A stretch of DNA of 64,000 nt from assembly GCF_013822795.1 (NCBI RefSeq), contig NZ_PNLB01000009.1, forward strand, positions 62,001 to 126,000, in the 5' to 3' direction. The translations under genes and the position numbers were made by a program. The DNA is from Phenylobacterium sp. GTDB lineage: Bacteria > Pseudomonadota > Alphaproteobacteria > Caulobacterales > Caulobacteraceae. Below the pieces are notes generated by a model, which worked only from the letters and a program-made list of their open reading frames with translations, had not been told where the DNA came from and did not search any database. Each line of letters opens with the position of its first letter. Position 1 is the first letter of the stretch. Below, one piece after another: positions 1-9,885 of the stretch.

Positions 1-42
1 GCGCCGAAGCTTCCCGACGCCCCCTTGCCGAACCCGAAGTGA
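1..42 (+). CDS. C-terminal end of an upstream gene (partial)
   Basis: Reading from base 1 gives 13 codons and then TGA (40-42), with the peptide APKLPDAPLPNPK. The stop overlaps the GTG start of the next gene as GTGA, the usual form of translational coupling in this window. The Pro-rich tail gives no clue to function. The rest of the gene lies before the window. Confidence 0.45.
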   Translation, partial: APKLPDAPLPNPK

Positions 43-248
43 CCGTGAGCGACGACGACCTGCCTCCGCCCCGCCGTAAGCCCATTCCCTTGTTCCTGTG
101 GGCCGTGATCGGTTTCCTGCTGGTGCTGGGCTTCATGTTCGCCATGCGCGCGCTCAATCCGCCGTCGATGGGGATGAGCGCGCCACCGCCTGACATCACG
201 ACGCCTGCGGCGCCTCGGCCGTCACCGCCGAACGCGCCGCTCAGTTAG
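39..248 (+). CDS. Small single-pass membrane protein of unknown function
   Basis: This encodes 69 residues: an acidic/proline N-terminus with an RRK cluster (12-14), one hydrophobic helix (about 18-36), and a Pro/Ala/Ser-rich tail. The topology is probably N-in with a short exported tail. The GTG start overlaps the stop of the preceding frame (GTGA), so it is probably the last gene of an operon that starts outside the window. It converges on the RHH gene, and the two ends overlap by 8 bp. I do not recognise the family. A second GTG at 45 could also be the start. Confidence 0.55.
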   Translation: MTVSDDDLPPPRRKPIPLFLWAVIGFLLVLGFMFAMRALNPPSMGMSAPPPDITTPAAPRPSPPNAPLS

Positions 249-453
249 CGCGAGCGTAGGCGAGGGCGGCTACCCGGCAGGCCGAGGCCAGCGGCCTCTC
301 GCCCCGGCCTTCGTCGATCTGTGCGATCAGCACAGCCAGGGTGACGCCCTGGCTCGCGGCCATCTCGTCCATCACCGCCCAGAACTCCGGCTCCAGCGCC
401 ATCGAGGTCGCGTGTCCGGAGAGCAGGATCGAACGTTTCTTCAAGGAAGCCAT
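241..453 (-). CDS. Ribbon-helix-helix domain protein (RHH_4 type)
   Basis: This 70-residue protein matches the small alphaproteobacterial RHH_4 family: a basic N-terminal strand (KKRSILLSGHATSMAL), then EPEFWAVMDEMAASQGVTL and VLIAQIDEGR. Members are thought to bind DNA as dimers through the N-terminal beta strand; targets are mostly unknown. It is transcribed divergently from coq4, with a 117-bp gap that holds a perfect inverted repeat (517-532). That repeat could serve either promoter. Confidence 0.8.
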   Translation of the reverse strand: MASLKKRSILLSGHATSMALEPEFWAVMDEMAASQGVTLAVLIAQIDEGRGERPLASACRVAALAYARAN

Positions 454-516
454 GGGAAGAGTTGTGGCCCAGGCGCCACGTTGCGGCCAAGCATTCCTTT
501 GTTATCTTGCAAAAAG

Positions 517-532
517 ATGACGCCTGCGTCAT
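517..532. promoter_or_regulatory. Perfect inverted repeat between the RHH gene and coq4
   Basis: ATGACGC-CT-GCGTCAT is a perfect 7-bp dyad with a 2-bp spacer, 39 bp before the coq4 ATG and 64 bp before the divergent RHH start. The size and symmetry fit a dimeric repressor operator. Which protein binds is unknown; the adjacent RHH protein is one candidate and an unlinked TetR-type regulator is another. Confidence 0.5.
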
Positions 533-570
533 TTTCGATCCAAACGTTGTTCGCATTGAAGGCAGTCCCC

Positions 571-1353
571 ATGGCCATGACCGCAGACGCTCTCGACGCC
601 CCCATGCACCGCCAGGCGCCGCCGGTGAATGCTCGCTTGCCCAAGCCCCGCCTGCAGTGGGGCACGGCCCTCAAGGCGCTGCAGCGGCTGCTGAACGACA
701 AGGAAGACACCGGCCAGGTGTTCGAAATCATGCGAGCGCTCAACGGCACCTCGACCGCTGACTGCTACCAGCGCCTGCTGACCACCAGCCAGGGCGGCCG
801 CATCGCCTATGAGCGGCAAGAGTTCGCCGATCGTCTGATGGACGACGCCTGGCTCGACTCGCTGCCCGCGGGCAGCGTCGGCGCCGCCTATCGCGAGTTC
901 ATCCGTTCCGAACAGCTGTCGGCAGAGGGTCTGGCCGAGGTCAGCCGGATCCAGGGCAATGAAGTCGATATCGTGCATCCCTACGCCTGGATGGGCCGCC
1001 GCACCCGCGACGTGCACGACATCTGGCACATCCTGTCGGGCTATCACCGCGATGGCCTGGGCGAGTCCTGCCTGGTGGCGTTCTCATACGCCCAGACCAA
1101 GGGCCTGGGCTGGGCGCTGATCGGGCTGGGCGCGGCCTCGCGTTCGCGCGGCGGCGACTATCCGTACGTGAAGGCGATCTGGCAGGGCTACAAGCGCGGC
1201 AAGGCCGCCGCCTGGCTGCTGGGCGAGGACTACGAGCGCCTGATGGCCGAGCCGCTGGAGGCCGCGCGCAAGCGTCTCGGCATCACTCCGGCCACGATTT
1301 ACGATTCCATCCCGGCGGACGCCCGCGACGCGGCGGTTCCAGCCCGGATGTAA
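571..1353 (+). CDS. coq4: Coq4 family ubiquinone biosynthesis protein
   Basis: This 260-residue protein carries the hallmark metal-binding motif HDxxH-x11-E: H149, D150, H153 and E165 in RDVHDIWHILSGYHRDGLGE. In eukaryotes COQ4 acts at the C1 position of the quinone head group (oxidative decarboxylation) and helps assemble the CoQ complex; alphaproteobacterial homologues are assumed to act in ubiquinone synthesis. The C-terminal part (Y-x-x-x-R-x-R-L-G-I) is also typical. ATG 571 (or 577) is chosen because an upstream in-frame ATG at 412 would run through the neighbouring RHH gene and the promoter region. No other ubi genes are nearby. Confidence 0.88.
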   Translation: MAMTADALDAPMHRQAPPVNARLPKPRLQWGTALKALQRLLNDKEDTGQVFEIMRALNGTSTADCYQRLLTTSQGGRIAYERQEFADRLMDDAWLDSLPAGSVGAAYREFIRSEQLSAEGLAEVSRIQGNEVDIVHPYAWMGRRTRDVHDIWHILSGYHRDGLGESCLVAFSYAQTKGLGWALIGLGAASRSRGGDYPYVKAIWQGYKRGKAAAWLLGEDYERLMAEPLEAARKRLGITPATIYDSIPADARDAAVPARM

Positions 1354-1392
1354 CCAGTCCTGAGCGCCGATCCGGGGGGATGGCGTGCAGGC

Positions 1393-1444
1393 GGCGCTGT
1401 GCACAGCGCCGGGCGGGTGGGGGAGTGTCGAGCCTTCCCCACCC
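1393..1444. terminator. Palindrome and hairpin between convergent coq4 and DUF4169 genes
   Basis: An 18-bp perfect palindrome (1393-1410, GGCGCTGTG/CACAGCGCC) is followed by an inverted repeat, GGGTGGGG (1415-1422) and CCCCACCC (1437-1444). The placement 40-90 bp after the coq4 stop and just after the minus-strand DUF4169 stop fits a bidirectional terminator region. No clear U-tract is present, as is common in GC-rich genomes. Confidence 0.5.
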
Positions 1445-1463
1445 ACGCCCTTGGCCTAGGGGT

Positions 1464-1646
1464 TCACTCAGGCTTGTCGAGCTTGGCTCCGTCCAGGACC
1501 TGCTCGGCCTTTTGCGTCTCGGCCTTCGTCAGATCCTTGTCGACTTTGGTGCGGCCAAACCTGGCGCGGTTCTCCCGGGCCTGCTCGCGCGCGCGGTCTC
1601 GGTCGCGCGCCTTGCGGGCTTTGTTCAGGTTCACAACGTTGCTCAT
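1464..1646 (-). CDS. DUF4169 family small basic protein
   Basis: This encodes 60 residues, highly charged, beginning MSNVVNLNKARKARDR with NRARFGRTK in the middle and a terminal LDGAKL. This is the conserved pattern of the DUF4169 family of alphaproteobacteria, whose function is unknown. The ATG at 1646 is chosen because conservation begins at MSNVVNL. The ATG overlaps a TGA in the upstream frame (ATGA), but that frame has no usable start (see rejected items). A heptad-like KAR/DRAREQAREN stretch suggests a single charged helix. Confidence 0.75.
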   Translation of the reverse strand: MSNVVNLNKARKARDRDRAREQARENRARFGRTKVDKDLTKAETQKAEQVLDGAKLDKPE

Positions 1647-1862
1647 ACGCCCTCCTGGTCCCTGACCATGAAGCGCTCGAACCCGGGACGGGCCTGCACG
1701 ACTTCCCAAATACGCCTTCGGCCCCGCGAAGTCAGGCCGATGCTGACGCCGGTCTCCGAACCGAACCGCGCGCCAGATCGCCGACGCCCGAAATAACGGC
1801 GTTCTTCCCTGGACGCCTATTCGGAGCTAAGGCGTTGATGTCGGCTAGGATCGGATGACGCC

Positions 1863-3563
1863 GTGGCGGCCAGCATTCTCGATAGACTGATAGAGCGGGT
1901 GCGGGGGTGGCCGGTCCTGACCTGGCCTGCAATCGTCGCGGCGGTCGGCCTGATCGCCACCCTGGCCGGCACCTATATGATGGAGCAGGGCCGCCAGGCG
2001 CGCGAAAGTCTGCGTTTCGACTCCATCGTCGACCAGGCCAACGAGGCGGTCGCCAACCGGCTGGACACCTACATGGCGGTGCTGAGGGCGGGGGCGGGCC
2101 TGTTCGCGGCCAGCGAGGATGTCAGCGCCGCTGAATTCCGCGCGTTCGCCCAGCGGGTCGAACTGACGCGCCGCTATCCGGGCATTCAAGGCATCGGCTT
2201 CACAAAGCGTGCGTCGGCCGGCGGGGCGTCGGCGATGACCACCTACATGCGCGCCGAAGGCGTGCCGGACTCTCCGCTGCGGCCGCCTGGCGCGGGGGAG
2301 TTCTACGCCATCGTCTATCTGGAGCCGCTGGACCTCGTGAACCGGCGTGCTCTCGGTTTCAACATGTACAGCTTTCCGGTGCGCCGCGAGGCGATGGACC
2401 GCGCGCGCGACACCGGACTTCCGGCGCTGTCGGGCAAGGTTGAAGCGATCGAGGAAGTGGAGGCGCGGCGCCAGGCCGGCTTCTTGATCTACGAGCCTGT
2501 CTATAGTGGCGGCGACGTTCCACGCACCGTCGCCGAGCGACGGGCTCTCCTCGAGGGCTTCGTCTACGCCCCGTTCCAGGGCGGCGACCTGCTGGCCAGC
2601 GTGCTGCCTTCGGCCAAGGGCGCCGGCCTCGACTACGCGGTCTATGACGGGGCGCCCTCGGTCAGCACCTTGCTCAGCCAGTCGCCGGACGCGGCGGCGC
2701 AGCGCGGCGGCCTGGTGGCGACCCGCACGCTCGACATCGCGGGCCGGACCTGGACCATCATCTATCGGGCGCGCACCGACTACGACCACGGGGCCGACCG
2801 CTGGGTTTCGCTGGCCTTCATCATCGGCGGGCTGCTGGCCACCACCTTGGTCAGCCTGGCGACCTGGCGGCAGGTCAAGGCGCGCTTGGCGGCCGAACGC
2901 GAGATCGTGGCGCGCATCGCCGCCGAAGCCCGTCAGAAGCTGCTGCTCGACGAACTGAACCATCGGGTGAAGAACACCCTGGCCACGGTCCAGTCGATCG
3001 CCGCCCAGAGCCTGCGCCACGGCGCCGACGTCAACAGCGTGCGCAAGAGCTTCGAGGCCCGGTTGATTGCGCTCTCCCAGGCCCACAACCTGCTCACACG
3101 CGACAACTGGACCGGCGTCAGCCTCGCCGAGCTCTTCGAAAGTGAACTCAGCCCGTACGGCGGCGACCATGGCGAGCGGGTGATTGTCACGGGCGAGGCG
3201 GTCTGGCTTCCGCCCAACACAGCCGTCGCCCTTGGCATGGCGTTCCACGAACTGGCCACCAACGCCGTGAAGTACGGCGCGCTGTCCAATGAGGACGGCC
3301 GCGTGCAGGTGACCTGGACGCTTGCGCCGGGATCGGGTCCGCGCCAGATCCGGATCGTCTGGCGCGAGATCGGCGGCCCGCCGGTGGCGCCGCCGGACCG
3401 CCGCGGCTTCGGCACCCGCGTCATCGTTGGTGGGTTAGCGCACCAACTCGACGGCGTTGTTGATCTCGATTTCGCGCGCGACGGCGTCGTCTGCACGATC
3501 GTCTTCACGTTGCCGGAGGCGGGCGTCGAGGAAGACATCCTGGATCTTGGTTCCGCGGCGTAG
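1863..3563 (+). CDS. CHASE-domain sensor histidine kinase, HWE family
   Basis: 566 residues. An N-terminal transmembrane helix (about 20-38), a periplasmic CHASE-like sensor (about 50-300), a second helix (about 317-336), then an HWE-type kinase core. The H-box is ELNHRVKNTLATVQS with H367 as phosphoacceptor; the N-box is FHELATNAVKYG with N467; VWREIGGPP supplies the family WxE signature; GFGTRVI is the glycine box. HWE kinases are abundant in alphaproteobacteria and often signal to stress-response or single-domain receivers. No response regulator is nearby, so this is an orphan kinase with unknown ligand and partner. GTG start at 1863. Confidence 0.88.
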   Translation: MAASILDRLIERVRGWPVLTWPAIVAAVGLIATLAGTYMMEQGRQARESLRFDSIVDQANEAVANRLDTYMAVLRAGAGLFAASEDVSAAEFRAFAQRVELTRRYPGIQGIGFTKRASAGGASAMTTYMRAEGVPDSPLRPPGAGEFYAIVYLEPLDLVNRRALGFNMYSFPVRREAMDRARDTGLPALSGKVEAIEEVEARRQAGFLIYEPVYSGGDVPRTVAERRALLEGFVYAPFQGGDLLASVLPSAKGAGLDYAVYDGAPSVSTLLSQSPDAAAQRGGLVATRTLDIAGRTWTIIYRARTDYDHGADRWVSLAFIIGGLLATTLVSLATWRQVKARLAAEREIVARIAAEARQKLLLDELNHRVKNTLATVQSIAAQSLRHGADVNSVRKSFEARLIALSQAHNLLTRDNWTGVSLAELFESELSPYGGDHGERVIVTGEAVWLPPNTAVALGMAFHELATNAVKYGALSNEDGRVQVTWTLAPGSGPRQIRIVWREIGGPPVAPPDRRGFGTRVIVGGLAHQLDGVVDLDFARDGVVCTIVFTLPEAGVEEDILDLGSAA

Positions 3564-3669
3564 GCTTCGAGCCCCTAGTTCGGGACAGCATTTTCTCCGG
3601 CCAAGCTGAAACCGCCCCTCCGCCTGGTCGTTCTCCTGCGACCCCAAAAACGAATAGCAGGAGAAAGCC

Positions 3670-3900
3670 ATGCATCCCGGCATTCGCGAACATATGGAAG
3701 TCATCGGCTCGGACGGCGGTCACATCGGCCGTGTGGACCATGTGGTCGGAACCGACATCGAGCTCGCCAAGCTCGACCTTGGCGCAGGTCTCAAGCACCA
3801 CCTGATCCCGCTCTCCTGGGTAGACGACGTGATCGACGAAAAAGTCCGGCTGAATCTGACCAAGGAGGCGGCCAAGGCGGCTTGGCGCGAGAAGCACTAG
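3670..3900 (+). CDS. DUF2171 domain protein
   Basis: 76 residues. The protein opens with REHMEVIGSDGGHIGRVDHV and ends with a KEAAKAAW helix, the typical DUF2171 pattern, which resembles a PRC-barrel half (IGRVDHVVGTDIELAKLDL, then HHLIPLSWVDDV). A strong AGGAG Shine-Dalgarno sits 8 bases before the ATG. Function is unknown; such proteins often occur in stress regulons. It converges with the secreted protein at 3908, with a 7-bp gap. Confidence 0.8.
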   Translation: MHPGIREHMEVIGSDGGHIGRVDHVVGTDIELAKLDLGAGLKHHLIPLSWVDDVIDEKVRLNLTKEAAKAAWREKH

Positions 3901-3907
3901 CTTACGA

Positions 3908-4654
3908 TCAGCGCGGCGTCGGATCCCGCGGAGGTGTGACGACCTCGTCATTCACCCGCACGATGCGGTAGCGCAATGTGTAGTCCGGGCTTGGGCCGAA
4001 TGGCCCGCCCGAGACGCATTCGCCGTCGCAGCCGCCGAATAGGGCCACCGCCCCCTCATGGATGTCACCTGGCCGCGGCATGACCGCGGTCAGTTCGCCG
4101 AGGCTCATGCTCACCTGCCGCCTGCCGATCAGCGTCGCAACTTCGGCATCGACCCGGCAGGCGGTCGACTGTGGCGGCAACAGGTCCGTGGGGCCGTTGC
4201 TGTGGACGCAAAAGCCGGCCGGGAAGCGGCTGCCGTCATATTCGTAGAGCGCCGCGACAAAGGATACCGGCCCGGGCGCTCCATTCGGGGCGCAGCTCCA
4301 GGCGCGGTCGATCTCGCCGCTGTCCGTCGCCGGCGAGATGCAGCTTTGATCGTTGCGGAACGTGCGGCTGTCGCCGCCGTCCACGTCGTCGAAGGTGTCG
4401 GTCATCACGCGATAGGCGCCGGTGTCGAAGACGGCGATGACTTCGTCCGACCCGATAAAGTCCCATCCGGTTTCATTGTGCGCGCGAAAGCCGACAGCCT
4501 CGACCTTGAAGCGCGGGCGGGTGGTGATGGCGGTTTCCGAGGCGCGAACCTCGCGGCCGGGGCCGGCTGCGGTCTGCGATGCGGGCTGGGCGAGCGCGGC
4601 CTCTGCCTGAACGAGAACCAAGGCTGTAAGCCAGACGCCAACACGGGATGCCAT
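3908..4654 (-). CDS. Secreted protein of unknown function
   Basis: 248 residues with a clear Sec signal peptide (MASRVGVWLTALVLVQAEAALA, cut after Ala22). The mature part is acidic, with four cysteines in two pairs (QSCISPAT..WSCAP and GFCVHS..TACRV) and another pair GGCDGECVSGG, pointing to a disulfide-bonded periplasmic or secreted protein. The segment GWDFIGSDEVIAVFDTGAYRVMTDTFDDVDGGD is reminiscent of a beta-sandwich calcium-type surface. I do not recognise a named family. GGGAGG lies ahead of the chosen ATG at 4654. Confidence 0.65.
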   Translation of the reverse strand: MASRVGVWLTALVLVQAEAALAQPASQTAAGPGREVRASETAITTRPRFKVEAVGFRAHNETGWDFIGSDEVIAVFDTGAYRVMTDTFDDVDGGDSRTFRNDQSCISPATDSGEIDRAWSCAPNGAPGPVSFVAALYEYDGSRFPAGFCVHSNGPTDLLPPQSTACRVDAEVATLIGRRQVSMSLGELTAVMPRPGDIHEGAVALFGGCDGECVSGGPFGPSPDYTLRYRIVRVNDEVVTPPRDPTPR

Positions 4655-4741
4655 GCCAACCTCCCAGAGCCGAGGGCGGCAGCTTAGCATTTCTGCTTGC
4701 GCGCAGATAGAGTTCTCGTGAAATGCGCCCCTGGGGCGAAT

Positions 4742-5268
4742 TCACGGCCGGTTGAGGTCTTCCAGCGTCAGGGCCGAAAGCACCGGGACGTCCAATCCCT
4801 CGATACGAGCCGGCAGGCCGCCGCGCCAGACCGCGCAGACCACGGCGACAGTGATTGCTCCGGCCTCGTCGAGGCGGGCCTTGGCGTCGCGCACCGCCCC
4901 GCCGGTGGAGATGACGTCTTCGACGATCACCACCCGTTTGCCGGTCAGGTCGCCGCCTTCCACCGCCAGGCAGGTGCCGTAGGTCTTGGCTTCCTTGCGC
5001 ACGAAGGCGGCCGGCATGTCGCTGGCCAGCGACATCGCCGTGGCGATCGGTACGCCGCCCAGTTCCACGCCAGCTAGCACTTCGGCCCCTGCGGGCACGA
5101 GCGGGATCATGGCGGCTGCGATCCGCGACAACAGTCGCGGATCGGCTTCGAAGCGGTACTTGTCGAAGTACTCGGTGGCGGTCGCGCCCGAGCGCAGGAC
5201 GAACGTCCCGGTCAGGCGCGCCACGGCGTCGACATCCGCCGCAAGCGCGCGGCGAGCGGCGGCGTCCA

Positions 5269-5269
<1 letters not shown>
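4742..5269 (-). CDS. pyrE: Orotate phosphoribosyltransferase
   Basis: Converts orotate and PRPP to OMP in pyrimidine synthesis. 175 residues, slightly short for the family (about 190-215). The PRPP-binding motif VVIVEDVISTGGAV is intact, and FVRKEAKTYGTC matches the catalytic lysine loop (RKE-K-YG-type). The ATG at 5269 overlaps the aatA stop as TGATG, so translation is coupled to aatA, an unusual but workable pairing since aspartate feeds pyrimidine synthesis. The open frame continues upstream inside aatA, but conservation starts at MDAAARRALA. Confidence 0.9.
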
Positions 5270-6600
<1,331 letters not shown>

Positions 6601-6624
6601 TCACTGAGCGCCGGAGGGGGAGCT

Positions 6625-7449
6625 ATGGACGAAGCGATGAGCCTGCGTGTGGGGGAGGCGGCCGACGCCGAAGCGATCGGCGAGCTGACGCGTGAGGCCT
6701 ATGCGAAGTGGGTCCCGCTGATCGGCCGCGAGCCGCTGCCGATGACTATCGACTACGCGCAGGCCCTGAAGGCCCATCGCTTCGACTTGCTGCATGTCGG
6801 TGAGGAGCTGGCGGGGCTGATCGAGACGGTGGTGGACGGCGAGCAACTGCTGGTCGTCAACGTCGCCGTGCGCCCGGCCTTCCAGGGACGCGGCTTCGGC
6901 GTTCGGCTGATGGCGCTGGCCGAGCAGATCGCCGCCGACGCCGGGCTGGCGGGCGTGCGGCTCTACACCAGCCAGCGCTTTGCAGCGAACATCGCGCTCT
7001 ACGCCTCGCTCGGATACGGGATCGACCGCGAAGAGGCGCTGAACGGCGGCGTCGCGGTGCACATGTCCAAGCGCATCGAGCATCCGCAGGCGATCGCCGC
7101 CGCCATTGCCTGCGTCGAGGCGTTCACCGAGCGCTTCAACGCCCGCGACGCGGCCGGCATGGACAGCCTGCTGCACTTTCCGCACGTGATCCTTGATGGC
7201 GAGCGGCTGATTGTCTGGAAAACGGCGGGCCAGCTGCCCGCCGACTTCTTCGAGCGCCTCGTCGCTCGCGGCTGGCGGCGCAGCACCTATCAGGACAAGC
7301 GCGCCGTGCTTTCGAGCCCGATCAAGGTCCACCTGCTGATCGAGTATTCGCGCGACGGGGAGGGCGGGGAGGTGCTCAGCCGCCATGCCAACCTCTGGAT
7401 CGTCACCTTCGAGAACGGTCGCTGGGGAATCCGGCAGCGCTCCTATTAG
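6625..7449 (+). CDS. GNAT acetyltransferase fused to an NTF2/SnoaL-like domain
   Basis: 274 residues. Residues 1-150 are a GNAT fold with the acetyl-CoA motif VNVAVRPAFQGRGFGVRL (79-94) and a typical ending (FAANIALYASLGYG..). Residues about 158-274 form a second domain opening AAAIACVEAFTERFNARDAAGMDSLLHFPHVI, a cystatin-like NTF2/SnoaL fold usually used for small-molecule binding or dimerisation. Substrate unknown. GGAGGGGG precedes the ATG; an in-frame ATG at 6637 is an alternative. Confidence 0.8.
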   Translation: MDEAMSLRVGEAADAEAIGELTREAYAKWVPLIGREPLPMTIDYAQALKAHRFDLLHVGEELAGLIETVVDGEQLLVVNVAVRPAFQGRGFGVRLMALAEQIAADAGLAGVRLYTSQRFAANIALYASLGYGIDREEALNGGVAVHMSKRIEHPQAIAAAIACVEAFTERFNARDAAGMDSLLHFPHVILDGERLIVWKTAGQLPADFFERLVARGWRRSTYQDKRAVLSSPIKVHLLIEYSRDGEGGEVLSRHANLWIVTFENGRWGIRQRSY

Positions 7450-7451
7450 AT

Positions 7452-7483
7452 CCTGCGGCCGCGGCGGGCGCCGCGACCGCAGG
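7452..7483. terminator. Bidirectional terminator hairpin after the GNAT gene and metE
   Basis: CCTGCGG (7452-7458) pairs with CCGCAGG (7477-7483), and inside it CGCGGC pairs with GCCGCG around a GGGC loop, with one C/A mismatch. It fills the 41-bp gap between two convergent genes, so it can stop transcription from both sides. No U-tract. Confidence 0.7.
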
Positions 7484-7490
7484 GCTATGA

Positions 7491-9809
7491 TCAGCGGGCG
7501 CGGGCGGCTCTCGCCGCTTCGACCATGTTGACCAGGGCGGCGCGGGTCTCGGGCCACTTGCGCGTCTTCAGTCCGCAGTCCGGATTGACCCACAGCTGAC
7601 CGGACGACAGCCGCGCGCGGGCCGCGGTCAGCAGGTCGCCCATCTCGGCGACGGCCGGCACCCGAGGGGAGTGGATGTCATAGACGCCGGGGCCGATCTC
7701 GGCCGGGTAGGCGTAGCCGGCGAAGGCGTCGAGCAGCTCCATCTGCGAGCGGGCGGTCTCGATCGAGATCACGTCCGCGTCCATCGCCCCGATCGCGGCG
7801 ATGATGTCGTTGAACTCCGAGTAGCACATGTGGGTGTGGATCTGGGTGTGGTCGGCCACCCCGCCGGCGGTCAGCCGGAAGCACTCAACCGCCCAGGCGA
7901 GATAGCCGTCCCAGTCGGCGCGGCGCAGAGGCAGGCCTTCGCGCAGCGCCGCCTCGTCGATCTGGATGACCTTGGCTCCGGCCGCTTCCAGGTCCAGCAC
8001 CTCGTCGCGGATCGCCAGCGCGATCTGGCGGCAGGCCAGTTCACGCGGGACGTCGTTACGCACGAACGACCAGTTGAGGATGGTCACGGGCCCGGTCAGC
8101 ATCCCCTTCATCGGCCGCTGCGTCAGGCTCTGGGCGTAGCGCCACCACTCCACCGTCATCGGCGCCGGGCGCGAGACGTCTCCATAGAGGATCGGCGGGC
8201 GCACGCAGCGCGATCCATAGGACTGCACCCAGCCGTGCTTGGTGAAGGCGAAGCCGCAGAGCTGCTCGCCGAAATACTGGACCATGTCGTTGCGCTCGAA
8301 CTCGCCATGGACCAGCACGTCCAGACCGATCTCCTCCTGCCAGCGCACGGTGCGGGCGGTCTCCTCGCGCAGGAAGACGGCATAGTCCGCGTCGCTCAGG
8401 TGGCCCTTGTCATGAGCCGCGCGGGCCTTGCGAACCTCCTCGGTCTGCGGGAACGAGCCGATCGTGGTGGTCGGGAAGGCGGGCAGGTCCAGGCGCGGGA
8501 TCTGCAACGCCTGCCGGCGGCTGAAGCTCGAGGTCCGCTGGGCCATGGCCGGGGTCGTCGCCGCCAGCCGCTGCGCGACCGCCGCATCGTGGATCTTCGG
8601 CGACACCGCCCGCGCTCTCGCCGCCGCGGTCGAGGCGGCCAGCGCATCGGCGACGCTGTGTCGGCCCTTGTTCAAGGCTTGGGCGAGGACGACCAACTCC
8701 TCGATCTTTTGGACCGCGAAGGCCAGCCAAGTACGCACGTCCTCGTCGAGCGCCTTTTCCTGGGCTAGGTCGATCGGCGTGTGCAGCAGCGAGCAGGAGG
8801 GGGCCAGCACCACCTCGCGGTCGGTGGCCAGCAGCGGCTCCAGCCGGTCCAGCAGCGGTTCGAGATCGGTCCGCCAGACGTTGCGCCCGTCAATGACGCC
8901 CAGCGACAGCACCATTCCTACAGGCGCGTTGGACACGACCCGCTCGAACTGCTCAGGCGCGCGCACCAGATCGACATGCAGGCCGGCGACGGGCAGGGCG
9001 AGCGCCGTCTCCAAATTGTCGTCCAGGCCGCCGAAGTAGGTGGTCAGCATCAGCTTCACCCCCGGCGCAGTGCGCGCCAGCAGGCGGTAGGCGCGGTGCA
9101 GGGCCTTGCGCTCGGCGTCGGTGAGGTCAGTGACTAGGCACGGCTCGTCGATCTGCACCCACCAGGCGCCGGCCTGCTCCAGCCGGTTCAGGACTGTAGC
9201 ATAGACCGGCAGCAGCTCGTCCAGCAGGTCGAGCGGGGCGAAGCCCTCGACCTTGCTCTTGGCGAGCTTCAGGAAGGTGACCGGGCCCAGCAGGACCGGC
9301 CGGGGGATGATCCCTTGGGCCTTGGCCTCGACGAACTCGTCGATCGCCTTGGTTGAGGCGAGCTGGAAGGTCTGGCCCGGCGACACTTCCGGCGTCAGGT
9401 AGTGATAGTTGGTGTCGAACCACTTGGTCATCTCGGCGGCCGGCGCGTCGACCGCGTGGCGATGGCCATGGCCGCAGTCGACCGCCTCCGCCTCGCCCTG
9501 GGCGCCGCGCGCCATGGCGAAGTAGGTGTCCAGGTCCGCCGTTCCGCCTTCCCAGCCGTAGACCGCGGGGATCGCGCCGACCATGGCGCTGGTGTCGAGC
9601 ACGTGGTCGTAGAGCGAGAAGTCGTTGCTCGGCACGTGGTCGACGCCGAGTTGGGCCTGACGCCGCCAGGTCCTGGCGCGCAGGTCCGCGGCCAGGGCTA
9701 GCAGTTCGGCGCGATCGGACTTGCCCGACCAATAGCGTTCGAGGGCGGTCTTCAGCTCGCGGCCGGGACCGATACGGGGAAATCCAAGGGTGGCGACGGT
9801 GACGGACAT
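7491..9809 (-). CDS. metE: Cobalamin-independent methionine synthase
   Basis: 772 residues. MetE transfers the methyl group from 5-methyltetrahydrofolate to homocysteine without vitamin B12. The N-terminal domain opens TVATLGFPRIGPGRELK; the C-terminal domain carries the zinc ligands H660 and C662 (HTHMC) and C745 (NPDCGLKTRKW), plus the homocysteine-side motif VYDIHSPRVP. ATG 9809 gives the usual N-terminus; ATG 9821 is possible. Its long leader holds a cobalamin riboswitch, so synthesis should fall when B12 is present and the B12-dependent MetH can take over. It ends near a shared terminator. Confidence 0.96.
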   Translation of the reverse strand: MSVTVATLGFPRIGPGRELKTALERYWSGKSDRAELLALAADLRARTWRRQAQLGVDHVPSNDFSLYDHVLDTSAMVGAIPAVYGWEGGTADLDTYFAMARGAQGEAEAVDCGHGHRHAVDAPAAEMTKWFDTNYHYLTPEVSPGQTFQLASTKAIDEFVEAKAQGIIPRPVLLGPVTFLKLAKSKVEGFAPLDLLDELLPVYATVLNRLEQAGAWWVQIDEPCLVTDLTDAERKALHRAYRLLARTAPGVKLMLTTYFGGLDDNLETALALPVAGLHVDLVRAPEQFERVVSNAPVGMVLSLGVIDGRNVWRTDLEPLLDRLEPLLATDREVVLAPSCSLLHTPIDLAQEKALDEDVRTWLAFAVQKIEELVVLAQALNKGRHSVADALAASTAAARARAVSPKIHDAAVAQRLAATTPAMAQRTSSFSRRQALQIPRLDLPAFPTTTIGSFPQTEEVRKARAAHDKGHLSDADYAVFLREETARTVRWQEEIGLDVLVHGEFERNDMVQYFGEQLCGFAFTKHGWVQSYGSRCVRPPILYGDVSRPAPMTVEWWRYAQSLTQRPMKGMLTGPVTILNWSFVRNDVPRELACRQIALAIRDEVLDLEAAGAKVIQIDEAALREGLPLRRADWDGYLAWAVECFRLTAGGVADHTQIHTHMCYSEFNDIIAAIGAMDADVISIETARSQMELLDAFAGYAYPAEIGPGVYDIHSPRVPAVAEMGDLLTAARARLSSGQLWVNPDCGLKTRKWPETRAALVNMVEAARAARAR

Positions 9810-9885
9810 AGCCTCTGCCATTCTGTTGTGGCGAGGCATGGCCGGTCGCGAGCGTGCGCGCGCCGGCGAGGGAGCGTCGACGCGA

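Noticed and set aside
412..570. N-terminal extension of coq4 from an in-frame ATG at 412
   Set aside because: It would run through the RHH gene start and the dyad; Coq4 similarity begins after 571.
1644..1800. Minus-strand open frame ending IWEVVQARPGFERFMVRDQEGV that overlaps DUF4169 by ATGA
   Set aside because: Looks gene-like at its C-terminus, but there is no ATG, GTG or TTG at a usable place before a TAG near 1823, so it would lack a start. It may be a decayed gene, but this cannot be shown here.
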